NCBI GenBank assembly: GCA_017744495.1
Contig: JAGIBE010000236.1
Span: forward strand, 1 to 41,719
From: Caulobacter sp.
Lineage (GTDB): Bacteria; Pseudomonadota; Alphaproteobacteria; Caulobacterales; Caulobacteraceae
DNA length: 41,719 nucleotides
Reading direction: 5' to 3'
Under the pieces are notes generated by a model that saw only the letters and a list, made by a program, of their open reading frames with translations, did no database searches and had not been told where the DNA came from. Position numbers and translations under genes: made by a program. Positions within the stretch are counted from its first letter, which is position 1, and each line of letters begins with the position of its first letter. Below, one piece after another: positions 15,124-23,800 of the stretch.

Positions 15124-15357
15124 TCAGGCGGCGCGACTGGCGATCGCTTCGGGCGCCGTGGCGTTGCGGACCCGGGCCCGGGTCAACCAGTCGTCGGGAT
15201 AGGTTTCACGCACCACGATCGACTTGAACTGCCCCACCGGGATGCGGGTGGCCTCGCCGGGGTTCAGGTCGCGTGACACCGAGTGACCGGCGAACTCTTC
15301 GATGATGGTGATCACCTGGCTGCTGCCGGCGGTGTTTTCGATCAAGACCATGTTCAT
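15124..15357 (-). CDS. 77-residue hypothetical protein in the gcrA-like transcript
   Basis: This small soluble protein starts MNMVLIENTAGSSQVITIIE. A conserved-looking core of FAGHSVSRDLNPGEATRIPV and FKSIVVRETYPDDWL is beta-strand-rich, and the C-terminus is Ala-rich. There is no signal peptide, membrane segment or known motif. It starts 22 bases after the gcrA-like stop on the same strand, so the two are probably co-transcribed, with the palindrome at 15058-15091 as end. The start could be 15357 or the ATG at 15351. Function unknown; the context suggests a cell-cycle or regulatory link, but that is inference. Confidence 0.65.
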   Translation of the reverse strand: MNMVLIENTAGSSQVITIIEEFAGHSVSRDLNPGEATRIPVGQFKSIVVRETYPDDWLTRARVRNATAPEAIASRAA

Positions 15358-15379
15358 TGGGGGCGTCCCGAGCTTGGGT

Positions 15380-15868
15380 TCAGGCGGTGTGGCGTTCGAT
15401 CTGGGCGGCCGGCTGGCGGGCCCAGGCCTTCAGCTCCGACGGCGAGGCCAGCTTGCGGAAAGCGCCGCGGGCGTGCTCGTCGCAGTACGATCCGCGGGCG
15501 GTCTTTTCGCGACCGCAGAAGCCGAAGTCGTGGGAGTCGGGATTGCCGATCGGCCAGCGGCAGGAATGGGTTTCGAGCCCGAGGATGTTCGAGGTCGGCG
15601 CCATCTCGGCGATTTCGATCACACGAACCGAGGAACGGACGGGAGCGGCGTCGCGGACCACCCGAGCGTGGGGCTGGGGGCGGACGGCGGTGCGCACCGC
15701 GGTGCGCTGACGGGCGGGAATGTCGCGAACGGTGATGCCCAGACGATGCACCTTGCCGATCACGGCGCTACGGCTGACGCCGCCTAGTTGGCGCGCCACC
15801 TGACTGGCGCTCATCCCCTCGAGCCACAGCTTGCGAAGCGTGGCGGTGCGCTCTTCATTCCAGTCCAT
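15380..15868 (-). CDS. GcrA-family cell cycle regulator (paralogue-like)
   Basis: This 162-residue protein has the GcrA plan. An N-terminal DNA-binding domain has the family signature WNEERTATLRKLWLEGMSAS and GGVSRSAVIGKVHRLG, followed by a variable Arg/Pro-rich linker. The C-terminal sigma70-contacting module is CRWPIGNPDSHDFGFCG and YCDEHA. GcrA binds RNA polymerase sigma70 and activates promoters carrying CcrM-methylated GANTC. The linker is Arg/Val-rich (RTAVRTAVRPQPHARVVR) rather than the Ala/Pro-rich linker I recall for C. crescentus GcrA, and the C-terminal module differs at several positions, so this is probably a second family member rather than gcrA itself. I see no GANTC site just upstream. 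Confidence 0.85.
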   Translation of the reverse strand: MDWNEERTATLRKLWLEGMSASQVARQLGGVSRSAVIGKVHRLGITVRDIPARQRTAVRTAVRPQPHARVVRDAAPVRSSVRVIEIAEMAPTSNILGLETHSCRWPIGNPDSHDFGFCGREKTARGSYCDEHARGAFRKLASPSELKAWARQPAAQIERHTA

Positions 15869-16046
15869 GATTTTTTCCTACCCGGTCGCCGGAGCAGCCC
15901 CTCCGACGACTTTCTGGGTACGTTTATGGTTAATTCCGGTCAATTTTTTATGTGCATACCCACGGTTTGTAATCGGGCATTTTGCTTTTACATTCTGTGG
16001 GATAACGCGCGTTGTCGCAGGGCGCTCTCTGAAAGATGGCGAGACC

Positions 16047-16072
16047 TTGACCGCATAACGACGTTATATATT
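16047..16072 (+). promoter_or_regulatory. Probable promoter of the cytochrome c gene
   Basis: TTGACC (16047-16052), a 14-base gap and TATATT (16067-16072) fit the short spacing used by Caulobacter housekeeping promoters. The hairpin GGCCCA-CATT-TGGGCC (16081-16096) would lie at the very 5-prime end of the mRNA. The surrounding 290-base gap (15869-16158) is AT-rich and otherwise empty. Confidence 0.45.
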
Positions 16073-16158
16073 GGATGCGGGGCCCACATTTGGGCCAGGA
16101 AATGAATGCGGCGCCGCGCCGCACAGCTTGCGGCATAATGTCAGTCGGGGACCAGTAC

Positions 16159-16662
16159 ATGCGTCAGCTTCACCTCGCCGCGGCGGCGGTCGTCAGCCTT
16201 CTGGTGGCCGGTTGCTCGAAACCCAGCGGAGAGACCTCGGCCGGCGGATCTGCCGGTTCGACATCCACGGCGGCGGCGCCCACCGACGCCGAGAAGCAGG
16301 CCCTGCTCGCCGCCCTTCCCGCTCCCTACAACACCGGCGACTTGATGAACGGCCAGAGCAAGTTCGCGCTCTGCCGGTCGTGCCACACGATCACCGAAGG
16401 CGGGCCCAACATGACCGGCCCCAACCTCTACGGCGTGTTCGGACGCAAGGCGGGCAGCAAGTCCGACTACAAATATTCGGCCGCCGTCGCCGCCGCCGGC
16501 TTCGACTGGGACGCCGACCATCTGGACAAGTGGTTGGACAATCCGCGAGGCTTCCTGCCCGGCACCAAGATGACCTTCGCGGGTCTTCACGACCCCAAGG
16601 ACCGTATTGATCTGATCGCCTATCTGAAGGTCGAAACGGGCTACAAGCCACCCAAGGGCTAG
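16159..16662 (+). CDS. Lipoprotein cytochrome c (class I, c2/cy-like)
   Basis: This 167-residue protein has a lipoprotein signal (MRQLHLAAAAVVSLLVAGC, lipid-bearing C19). A Ser/Thr/Ala-rich tether (about 20-42) leads into a class I cytochrome c domain: heme attachment at C72-R-S-C75-H76, TGPNLYGVFGRKAG, the heme-iron ligand M138 in PGTKMTFAG, and the C-terminal helix LIAYLK. Membrane-tethered c-type cytochromes of this kind carry electrons between the bc1 complex and oxidases. The ATG at 16159 has GGGGA eight bases upstream and gives a normal signal peptide; the earlier starts at 16102 or 16138 would add a long n-region. It is followed after 3 bases by the NTF2-like pair. Confidence 0.88.
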   Translation: MRQLHLAAAAVVSLLVAGCSKPSGETSAGGSAGSTSTAAAPTDAEKQALLAALPAPYNTGDLMNGQSKFALCRSCHTITEGGPNMTGPNLYGVFGRKAGSKSDYKYSAAVAAAGFDWDADHLDKWLDNPRGFLPGTKMTFAGLHDPKDRIDLIAYLKVETGYKPPKG

Positions 16663-16665
16663 GCC

Positions 16666-17025
16666 ATGGATCCGCAAGCTATGCTCGCGCCGTTCTACGA
16701 GGCCTACAATCGCCGCGACATCGCCGTGGCGAGCCATTTCCTGACGTCCGATGTCGACTGGCCCGACATGGCCGAGGGCGGACGCCTCACGGGGCCCGAC
16801 GCCCTGGCCGCCTACTGGACGCGCAACGATCAGTCGATCCAGGTCGAGTTGGCGCCCTACGCCTACGGCGTCGCGCCGGATGGTCGCCTGACCGCGGATC
16901 TGGTGCTGACGATCCACAACAGGCGTGGTCAGTTGTGGTCGGAGACCACTGTGCGACACCTGTTCACCTTGCGCGAAGGACTGATCTCCAGAATGGACAT
17001 CGAGCCCCTGGAAAAGAGGAACTGA
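16666..17025 (+). CDS. NTF2-like (SnoaL-type) protein, first of a tandem pair
   Basis: This 119-residue cone-shaped-fold protein reads FYEAYNRRDIAVASHFLTSDVDW, GRLTGPDALAAYW, and GQLWSETTVRHLFTLREGLI with MDIEP near the end. This is the usual order of the SnoaL/NTF2-like domain, which binds small hydrophobic molecules and serves either as an enzyme (isomerase, cyclase) or as a stress/ligand-binding protein. No catalytic residue set I recognise is present. It starts 3 bases after the cytochrome stop and ends 3 bases before its paralogue, so all three form one operon. Confidence 0.75.
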   Translation: MDPQAMLAPFYEAYNRRDIAVASHFLTSDVDWPDMAEGGRLTGPDALAAYWTRNDQSIQVELAPYAYGVAPDGRLTADLVLTIHNRRGQLWSETTVRHLFTLREGLISRMDIEPLEKRN

Positions 17026-17028
17026 CCG

Positions 17029-17394
17029 ATGGATGCGGCGTCGGATCTGGTGCACCGGTTCCTCGACGCTCTCGATCGGCGCGACCTGGACGCCGTCGCC
17101 GCGTTGATCCATCCCGAAGGCCGCTTCCGCGACTACCTGAACCGCGGCGAGGTGAGCGGCCCCGAAGGCATCCGCGATTTCCATCGCCGGCTGTTCGAGA
17201 CCCTTGACGTCCAGATCGATAAGATCGCCGTCACGCCTCTTGGCGACGGCCGCGTCCACGCCACCCTGCAGGTGGCCGTGCGCGACCAAGCCGGCCATCT
17301 GTGGTCGGACACCCGCGTGCATGTGATCTACGAAGTCGTCGACGGCCTGATCCGGACCCAGACCCTGGATCCGCCCGAGCGCCCTGCCTCGTGA
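17029..17394 (+). CDS. NTF2-like (SnoaL-type) protein, second of a tandem pair
   Basis: This 121-residue protein is clearly related to its upstream neighbour. FLDALDRRDLDAVAALIHPEG parallels the first helix. GHLWSDTRVHVIYEVVDGLI matches GQLWSETTVRHLFTLREGLI, and TLDPPER matches DIEPLEK. The pair therefore looks like an old tandem duplication, and NTF2-like proteins commonly dimerise, so a heterodimer is possible. The function and ligand are unknown. The ATG at 17029 lies 3 bases after the first copy's stop. Confidence 0.75.
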   Translation: MDAASDLVHRFLDALDRRDLDAVAALIHPEGRFRDYLNRGEVSGPEGIRDFHRRLFETLDVQIDKIAVTPLGDGRVHATLQVAVRDQAGHLWSDTRVHVIYEVVDGLIRTQTLDPPERPAS

Positions 17395-17422
17395 TTGACC
17401 TATCGCACGGTTCTGGTAGCCA
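17395..17422 (+). promoter_or_regulatory. Possible promoter of the pepsin-like peptidase gene
   Basis: TTGACC (17395-17400), a 16-base gap and TAGCCA (17417-17422) lie just after the NTF2-like stop and 28 bases before the peptidase start. The -35 match is good and the -10 moderate. The gene could also be read through from the cytochrome operon. Confidence 0.3.
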
Positions 17423-17450
17423 AGATGACACAACGTACACGGGAGTTCTC

Positions 17451-18467
17451 ATGCGTTTGGTCGCGGTGGCCGCCCTCGTCCTGAGCCTCGGCTCGTCGAT
17501 CGCGGCTCGCGCCGCCCAGCCGACGGAGCGCGTCGAGATTCCGATCCACCAGACCCGGTTCCCAGGCGGGGTGGTCCGGTACTGGATCAAGCTGAGCGTG
17601 GACGGCGCTCCGCCGATCGAGGCCATGCTCGACACCGGCTCGACCGGCCTGCATCTGCTGCCGGGCGCCCAGCCCCACACAGCACCGAGCGGTCGCCCGT
17701 CGCGCGCCTCTTACGGCAACGGAGTGATCCTGAAGGGTCAAACCTCACCGGCTCAGCTGACCCTTGACGGCCAGATCACCCTACGCGCCGACGTCGACTG
17801 GACCAGCCAGGTCGAGTGCATGGAGGAACGTCCCCACTGCCCCGCCGAAGGCGTGCCCCTGGCTGATTACCGCATCGGCGGCGGTTCGCGAGGAGGCTTC
17901 CAAGCCATTCTCGGCGTGGGCATGCGCCGTGGGGCGGCGGACAATCCGTTGGCGCGGACGGCCAGCGGCGCCTGGATCGTCGTCCTGCCGGCCCTGGACG
18001 ACGACAGGCCGGGCAAGCTGATCGTCAACGCCACGGCCGACGATCGCGCCCGCTTCCCACTGCTGGTCAAGCTGCAGCGCCAGGAGAACGGCGGCGACTA
18101 TTGGTGGGACAACGCCACCCCCGCCTGCATCAGCTATGGGAGCGAGAAGCCGATCTGCGGATCGGCCATGCTGGACAGCGGCGCGCCAAACCTCCGCTTC
18201 ACCTACGACAAGGGGCCCGAGCACGCCGCCTGGCCAGCCGGGGTGCGCGCCACCCTCGTCTTCGGCGCCGTCGACAAACCGGTGCTGCGCCAGAGCTTCG
18301 TCGTGGGCGACGCCCCGGGCAGCCGCGTCGAGTTCGCCCGGCGTATGAAGAACGCGCCCTGGGCCGGCCTCAACACCGGCTTCCTACCGTTCCAGGGCCT
18401 GGCGGTGTTCTATGACACGCGGGACGGCATGATTGGCCTGGCCTCGCGCGCCGATTTCGCTCCCTAG
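17451..18467 (+). CDS. Secreted pepsin-like (A1-type) aspartic peptidase homologue
   Basis: This 338-residue protein has a signal peptide (MRLVAVAALV to about AARA, residues 1-21). The first catalytic motif is D61-T-G-S-T and the second D242-S-G-A-P, 181 residues apart; in pepsin the pair D32/D215 is 183 apart. A flap-like YGNGVILKGQ starts at Y88. AILGVGM near 152 matches pepsin ILGLAY. C226 and C236 precede the second Asp as C206/C210 do in pepsin, and C123/C130 follow the first motif as C45/C50 do. NTGFLPFQG and FYDTRDGMIGLA at the end match the closing strands of pepsin. There is no visible propeptide and no third disulfide. It probably acts in the periplasm or outside; activity is inference. 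Its TAG is shared with the convergent gene. Confidence 0.75.
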   Translation: MRLVAVAALVLSLGSSIAARAAQPTERVEIPIHQTRFPGGVVRYWIKLSVDGAPPIEAMLDTGSTGLHLLPGAQPHTAPSGRPSRASYGNGVILKGQTSPAQLTLDGQITLRADVDWTSQVECMEERPHCPAEGVPLADYRIGGGSRGGFQAILGVGMRRGAADNPLARTASGAWIVVLPALDDDRPGKLIVNATADDRARFPLLVKLQRQENGGDYWWDNATPACISYGSEKPICGSAMLDSGAPNLRFTYDKGPEHAAWPAGVRATLVFGAVDKPVLRQSFVVGDAPGSRVEFARRMKNAPWAGLNTGFLPFQGLAVFYDTRDGMIGLASRADFAP

Positions 18468-20818
18468 ATCAGGAGGTCGGCGCACGCGTCCAGAATGGCG
18501 TCGGCATCCAGGCGGTACTTGGCGTAGAGGTCCGGCAGGTCGCCCGACTGGCCGAAGGCTTCCAGACCCAGGGCTCGCAGGCGCATGCCGCGCACCGACC
18601 CCAGCCACGACAGCGTCGAGGGCGCGCCGTCGATGACCGTCACCAGGCCGGCCTCGCGCGCCAGCGGGGCCAGCAGGGTTTCGATAGTCGAGACGCGCGG
18701 TCCGCCGTCCGTCCAACGCGCACGGCCGGCGGCTGTCCAATCCCGATGCAGGACGTCCGCGGAGGTCACCGCCAATAGGCCCACGCCCGGTTCGTCCTCC
18801 AGCACCGCCTCAAAGGCCGCCAACGCCTCAGGCGCCAGGGCGCCGGCATAGACGATGGCCAGGCGCGCGCCAGGTGATGGCGGCCGCAACCAATAGGCGC
18901 CGTCGATCACGCCCTGGCGCCAGGCGTCGTCCGTGCGCTCGGGCTGGTCGATCACCCGGGTGGAGAGCCGCAGATAGGTGGAAGCCCCCTGCTCGGCCTG
19001 GATCTGGCCGAAGGCGTGGGCCATCAGCACAGCCGTCTCATCGGCGAAGGCTGGCTCGTAGCTGTCCAGGCCCGGTTGGCTCATGCCGATCAGCGGCGAG
19101 CCGATCGACTGGTGCGCGCCGCCTTCGGGGGCCAGGGTCAGGCCCGACGGCGTCGCCACCAGCAGGAACCGGGCGTCCTGGTAGCAAGCATAGTTCAGGG
19201 CATCGAGCCCCCGGGCGATGAAGGGATCGTACAGGGTGCCGACCGGGAACAACCGTTCGCCGAACAGCGGCGCGGTCAGGCCCAGGGCGGCCAGAGCGAT
19301 GAACAGGTTGTTCTCGGCGATGCCCAGCTCGACGTGCTGGCCCGTCTCGGCCTTGGACCAGACCTGGGCCGAAGGGATGCGCCGGCGCTTGAACACGTCG
19401 TCATGCGCGCGGCGCTGGAACACACCCCGGCGGTTCACGAAGCCGCCCAGGTTGGTCGACACCGTGACGTCCGGCGAGGTGGTCACCACCCGGCCCGCGA
19501 ACTCGTCGTCGCGGCGGGCGATCTCGAACATCACCTTGCCGAAGGCGGCCTGGGTCGATTGCTCGCCGCCGCCCAGCACCGGCGCCAGCAGTTCGTCCGC
19601 CGTCGGGATGGCGATCTGGGGCGCGATATGCTCGCGCTCCACTTGGGCGGCGAACGGCGCCCTTGCGACCAGACCCTTCAGCGCCGTGTGCTCGGCGGCC
19701 GACAGGCCCGACAGCGCATCCCACTCCTCGCCCTCGACCACGCCCAATCGAGAGCGCAGTTCGGCGATCTGGGTCTCGGTCATCAGGCCGGCGTGGTTGT
19801 CCTTGTGGCCCTGGAACGGCAGGCGCAGGCCCTTGACGGTGTAGGCGATGAAGAAGCGCGGCGCGTCGTCCTGGCTGGCCCGCTCGAAGGCCTCGAGGAT
19901 GGTCTCCATGCAGTGGCCGCCCAGCTCGGTCATCAGCTCGCCGAGATCGACGTCCTTGTAGGTCGCGACCAGGCCCAGGGCGTCGGAGTCGCCGGCCAGG
20001 TCGGTGTTCAGCCGCTCACGCCAAGCCGCGCCGCCCTGGTAGCTGAGGGCCGCGTAGAGGTCGTTGGGGGCAGTCTCGATCCACTGCTGCAGCGCCGCCC
20101 CGCCCGGCTTGGCGAAGGCTTCGCGCTGGCGCTTGGACCACTTCAGCGTCTCGACCGTCCAGCCGGCGGCTTCAAAGATCTCACCATAGCGGGTGAACAT
20201 CCGGTCCTGAGTGGTCGCGTCCAGGCTCTGGCGGTTGTAGTCGACGATCCACCAGGTGTTGCGGATGTCGTGCTTGCAAGCCTCGATCAGGGCTTCGTAG
20301 ATGTTGCCCTCGTCCAACTCGGCGTCACCGAGCAGCGAAATCATCCGCCCGATCCGCTCGGGCTTCACCGCGCCGCGGGCCGCCAGATAGTCCTGGCTCA
20401 GCGAGGCGAAGGCGGTCATGGCCACGCCCAGGCCCACCGAGCCGGTCGAGAAGTCGACGTCGTCGGTATCCTTGGTGCGCGAGGGGTAGGACTGCGCGCC
20501 GCCCAAAGCGCGGAACGCCTTCAACTTCTCCAGACTCTGGCGGCCGAACAGGTGCTGGATGGCGTGGAACACAGGGCTGGCGTGCGGCTTCACCGCCACG
20601 CGGTCCTGCGGCCGCAGCGCCTTCATGTAGAGCGCGGTCATCAGGGTGGTCATCGAGGCGCAGGACGCCTGGTGACCGCCGACTTTCAGCCCGTCGCGGC
20701 TTTCACGCAGGTGATTGGCGTTGTGGATCGTCCACGAGGCCAGCCAGAGAATGCGTTCCTCGATGCGACGCAGAAGCGCAAGCTCCTGCCGCTTCGCCGC
20801 CAAAATGGCTTCAGCCAT
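18464..20818 (-). CDS. AceE-like thiamine diphosphate enzyme (transketolase superfamily)
   Basis: This 784-residue enzyme is related to homodimeric pyruvate dehydrogenase E1 (AceE) and transketolase. The diphosphate/magnesium motif reads GDAELDEGN (164-172) to DYNRQS (N195), as in AceE (GDGEMDE to NCNLQ). HASPVFHAIQHLFG and SVGLGVAMTAF are also AceE-like, and the central pyrimidine-binding and C-terminal transketolase domains follow. It is about 100 residues shorter than AceE, and the N-terminal region used to bind the E2 subunit is reduced. No E2/E3 gene is adjacent. It may therefore be a free 2-oxo-acid or ketose-metabolising enzyme rather than part of the pyruvate dehydrogenase complex. 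It ends in CTAG shared with the peptidase gene and sits 14 bases after the efflux pump stop. Confidence 0.8.
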   Translation of the reverse strand: MAEAILAAKRQELALLRRIEERILWLASWTIHNANHLRESRDGLKVGGHQASCASMTTLMTALYMKALRPQDRVAVKPHASPVFHAIQHLFGRQSLEKLKAFRALGGAQSYPSRTKDTDDVDFSTGSVGLGVAMTAFASLSQDYLAARGAVKPERIGRMISLLGDAELDEGNIYEALIEACKHDIRNTWWIVDYNRQSLDATTQDRMFTRYGEIFEAAGWTVETLKWSKRQREAFAKPGGAALQQWIETAPNDLYAALSYQGGAAWRERLNTDLAGDSDALGLVATYKDVDLGELMTELGGHCMETILEAFERASQDDAPRFFIAYTVKGLRLPFQGHKDNHAGLMTETQIAELRSRLGVVEGEEWDALSGLSAAEHTALKGLVARAPFAAQVEREHIAPQIAIPTADELLAPVLGGGEQSTQAAFGKVMFEIARRDDEFAGRVVTTSPDVTVSTNLGGFVNRRGVFQRRAHDDVFKRRRIPSAQVWSKAETGQHVELGIAENNLFIALAALGLTAPLFGERLFPVGTLYDPFIARGLDALNYACYQDARFLLVATPSGLTLAPEGGAHQSIGSPLIGMSQPGLDSYEPAFADETAVLMAHAFGQIQAEQGASTYLRLSTRVIDQPERTDDAWRQGVIDGAYWLRPPSPGARLAIVYAGALAPEALAAFEAVLEDEPGVGLLAVTSADVLHRDWTAAGRARWTDGGPRVSTIETLLAPLAREAGLVTVIDGAPSTLSWLGSVRGMRLRALGLEAFGQSGDLPDLYAKYRLDADAILDACADLLI

Positions 20819-20832
20819 GCTTCCTCACCCGG

Positions 20833-23800
20833 TCAGACGGGTGAGGCTTGCCCCTCACCACTCTTCTCGCGGGCTTCATACTCTTCGATCTGCCGCGCCG
20901 TCCACTCCGGAGACTTCGTGAAGCGCGCCAGCAGATTGTAGAACACCGGCACCACGAACAGCGTCAGCAGGGTCGCGAAGATCGCGCCGGTGAAGATCAC
21001 CGCTCCGATCGTCTTGCGACTGCCCGCCCCCGCGCCCGCCCACAGCATCAGTGGCAGGGCCCCCATGGCGGCCGAAATCGAGGTCATGATGATGGGGCGC
21101 AGACGCAGGGCCGCCGCCTCGATCACCGCCTCCCGGACCTTCAGCCCCTCGTCGCGCAGCTGATTGGCGAACTCGACGATCAGGATGCCGTTCTTGGCGG
21201 CGATGCCGACCAGGATGATCAGGCCGATCTGGCTGTAGGTGTTGATGGTCGAGCCGGTGATCAGCAGGCCGAACAGGCCGCCCAGCGCCGCCAGCGGCAC
21301 GGTCAGCATGATGACGGCCGGATGGATCCAGCTCTCGAACTGCGCGGCCAGCACCAGGAACACCAGCAGCAGCGCCAGGCCGAAGGCCAGGCCCACGGCG
21401 CCGGAGGCTTCCAGATAGTCTTTCGCCTGGCCGCCCCATTTGACGCTGACGCCGGGGGTCGGATGCTCGGCGGCCTGAGCCTGGAAGAACTTCACCGCGT
21501 CAGCCACCGTGTAGCCGGGGTTCAACTGGGTGGTCAGGGTCACCGCGCGCAGACGGTCGACGCGCGGACGGTCGGGGGTGTCGCCGCGCAATTCGGTGGT
21601 GACCACCGTCGACAACGGCACCAAAGCGCCGGACATCGTCCGCACCTGCAGGCGGTTGAGATCTTCCAGACCACGACGCTGCTCCAGCGCCGTCTGCAGG
21701 ATGACGTCATATTCCTGGCCGGTCTTGATGTAGGTCGTGACCTGACGCGAGCCGAACATCGTCTCGAGCGCCCGGCCGATCGACTGGGCCGAGATGCCCA
21801 GGGTCGCGGCCTTGTCGCGATCGATCTGCACCGACAGGCGCGGCGCGGTCGGCTCGTAGTCGAGACGCGGACGCGACAGGCCTGGATTGGCCTGGGACGC
21901 TTCCAGGATCGGCTTCAGCCAGTTGGCCAGCTGGACGTAATCGTTGCCGACGGCGATCAGGTCGACGTTGGTGCCGCCGCCACCACCACCGCCGCCGCCA
22001 CGCTGGAAGGCGCCGCGCACCGAGGCCACGGCCCGGACGCTGGTGATCTTCGATAGGCTCTTGTTGAGCTCGGCGGCGACCTGGTCAGCCGACTTGTTCC
22101 GTTCGCCCCAGGGCTTCAGCGCCACGACGGCGTTGCCGGTGTTGAATTGGTTCTGGCCGAAGCGCGGCACGGTGATGATCGTCCGCTCGGCCACGCCGTC
22201 CTGGCGATACTGGTCGAGAATGCTCTCGATCCGATCGGCGACCTTGACCGTCGCGTCGAAGCCGCTGCCCTCCGGGCCGTTGATCGACACATCGACACGG
22301 CCCCGGTCTTCGGCAGGCACCAGCTCCTGGGGCAGCAGGGCGAACAGGCCGCCGGCGCAGACCGCCAAAACCAGGACCGACAGGCCGGTCACCAAGGTGG
22401 CCGAGCCCTTGCCCAGCAGGCCTTCCAGCGAATGGCGATAGCTGTCCTTGAGGGCGTCCATCGCCTTGTCCACGCGGCTGGACAGCCAGTTGGCGCTGGC
22501 GGGCTTGAGCAGTTTGGACGCCATCATCGGCGACAAGCTCAGCGCCAACAGGGCCGAGAAGCCCACGGCGGCGGCGATGGCCACGGCCAGCTCGACGAAC
22601 AGCCGGCCGATATAGCCGGGCAGGAACATCAGCGGCGCGAACACCGAGATCAGGACGATGGTCGTGGCCACGACGGCGAAGAACACCTGACGGGTGCCGC
22701 GCAAGGCCGCCACGGTCGCCGGCTCGCCTTCGTCCACGCGGCGCTGGATGTTCTCGACCACGACGATGGCGTCATCGACCACCAAGCCGACGGCCAGCAC
22801 CAGGGCCAGCAGTGTCAGCAGGTTCAGCGAGAAGCCCAGCGGAGCCAGGACGATGAAGGTCGATAGGATGCAGATTGGCGCCACGATCGACGGGATCAGA
22901 GCCGAGCGCCAACTGCCCAGGAATAAGAGGTTCACTAGGGCCACCAGGGCGATCGAGATGCCCATAGTGATCCAGACCTCGTGGATCGCCTCGGCGGTGA
23001 ACACCGAGTTGTCGATCGCCACGATCATCTGCGAGCCGGCCGGCAGGGTCTTGTTGATCGTCTCGACTTCCTCGCGGACCGCCTTGGAGATCGCGACGTC
23101 GTTGGCCTGGGACTGGCGGGTCAAGGCGATACCGACCTGGGGCACGCCGTTGCCGCGGAACAGTTTGCGGCGTTCGTCCGCGCCTTCCTCGACCCGCGCT
23201 ACGTCGCCCAGGCGGACCACGAAGCCGTTGGAGTCGCCGGCGCGAAGCGGCAGCTTCAGGAAGTCCTCGGGCTTGGAATAGGCGCGGCTGACCCGGATCG
23301 TGAAGTCCTTGGTCGCGCCTTCCAGCGCCCCGGCGGGCAGCTCCACGTTCTGGGCGTTCAGGGCGTTCTCGACGTCATCGACCGTCACGCCCCGCGCGGC
23401 CATGGCGTCGGCGTCCAGCCAGATGCGCATGGCGTACAGCGGCGCGCCGTAGAGGTTGGCCTGAGCCACGCCTGGGATCGTCGACATCCGCTCGACCAGA
23501 TAGCGGTCGGCGTAGTCGGCCAGCTCCAGCGTGCTGAGCGTGCTGGAGGTCAGGTTCAGCACGATAATCGGCGAGCTGTCGGCGTTGGCCTTGGCGATCT
23601 GCGGCGGGTCCGCCTGGTCGGGCAGGTTCGCCGCCACCCGGCTGACCGCGTCGCGCACGTCGTTGGCGGCCGCGTCGAGGTCGCGGTCGAGGGTGAAGGT
23701 GATGGTGATCTGCGAGCGGCCGTCGCGCGACGAGCTGTTGACGCGGTCGATGCCCTGAATGCCCGCGACCTGGCGCTCAATGATCTGGGTGATCCGCTCC

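Noticed and set aside
19016..20941. A 641-codon plus-strand frame opposite the AceE-like gene.
   Set aside because: Composition is Gly/Arg/His/Gln-rich without domain motifs, and it is antisense to a gene with clear TPP motifs.
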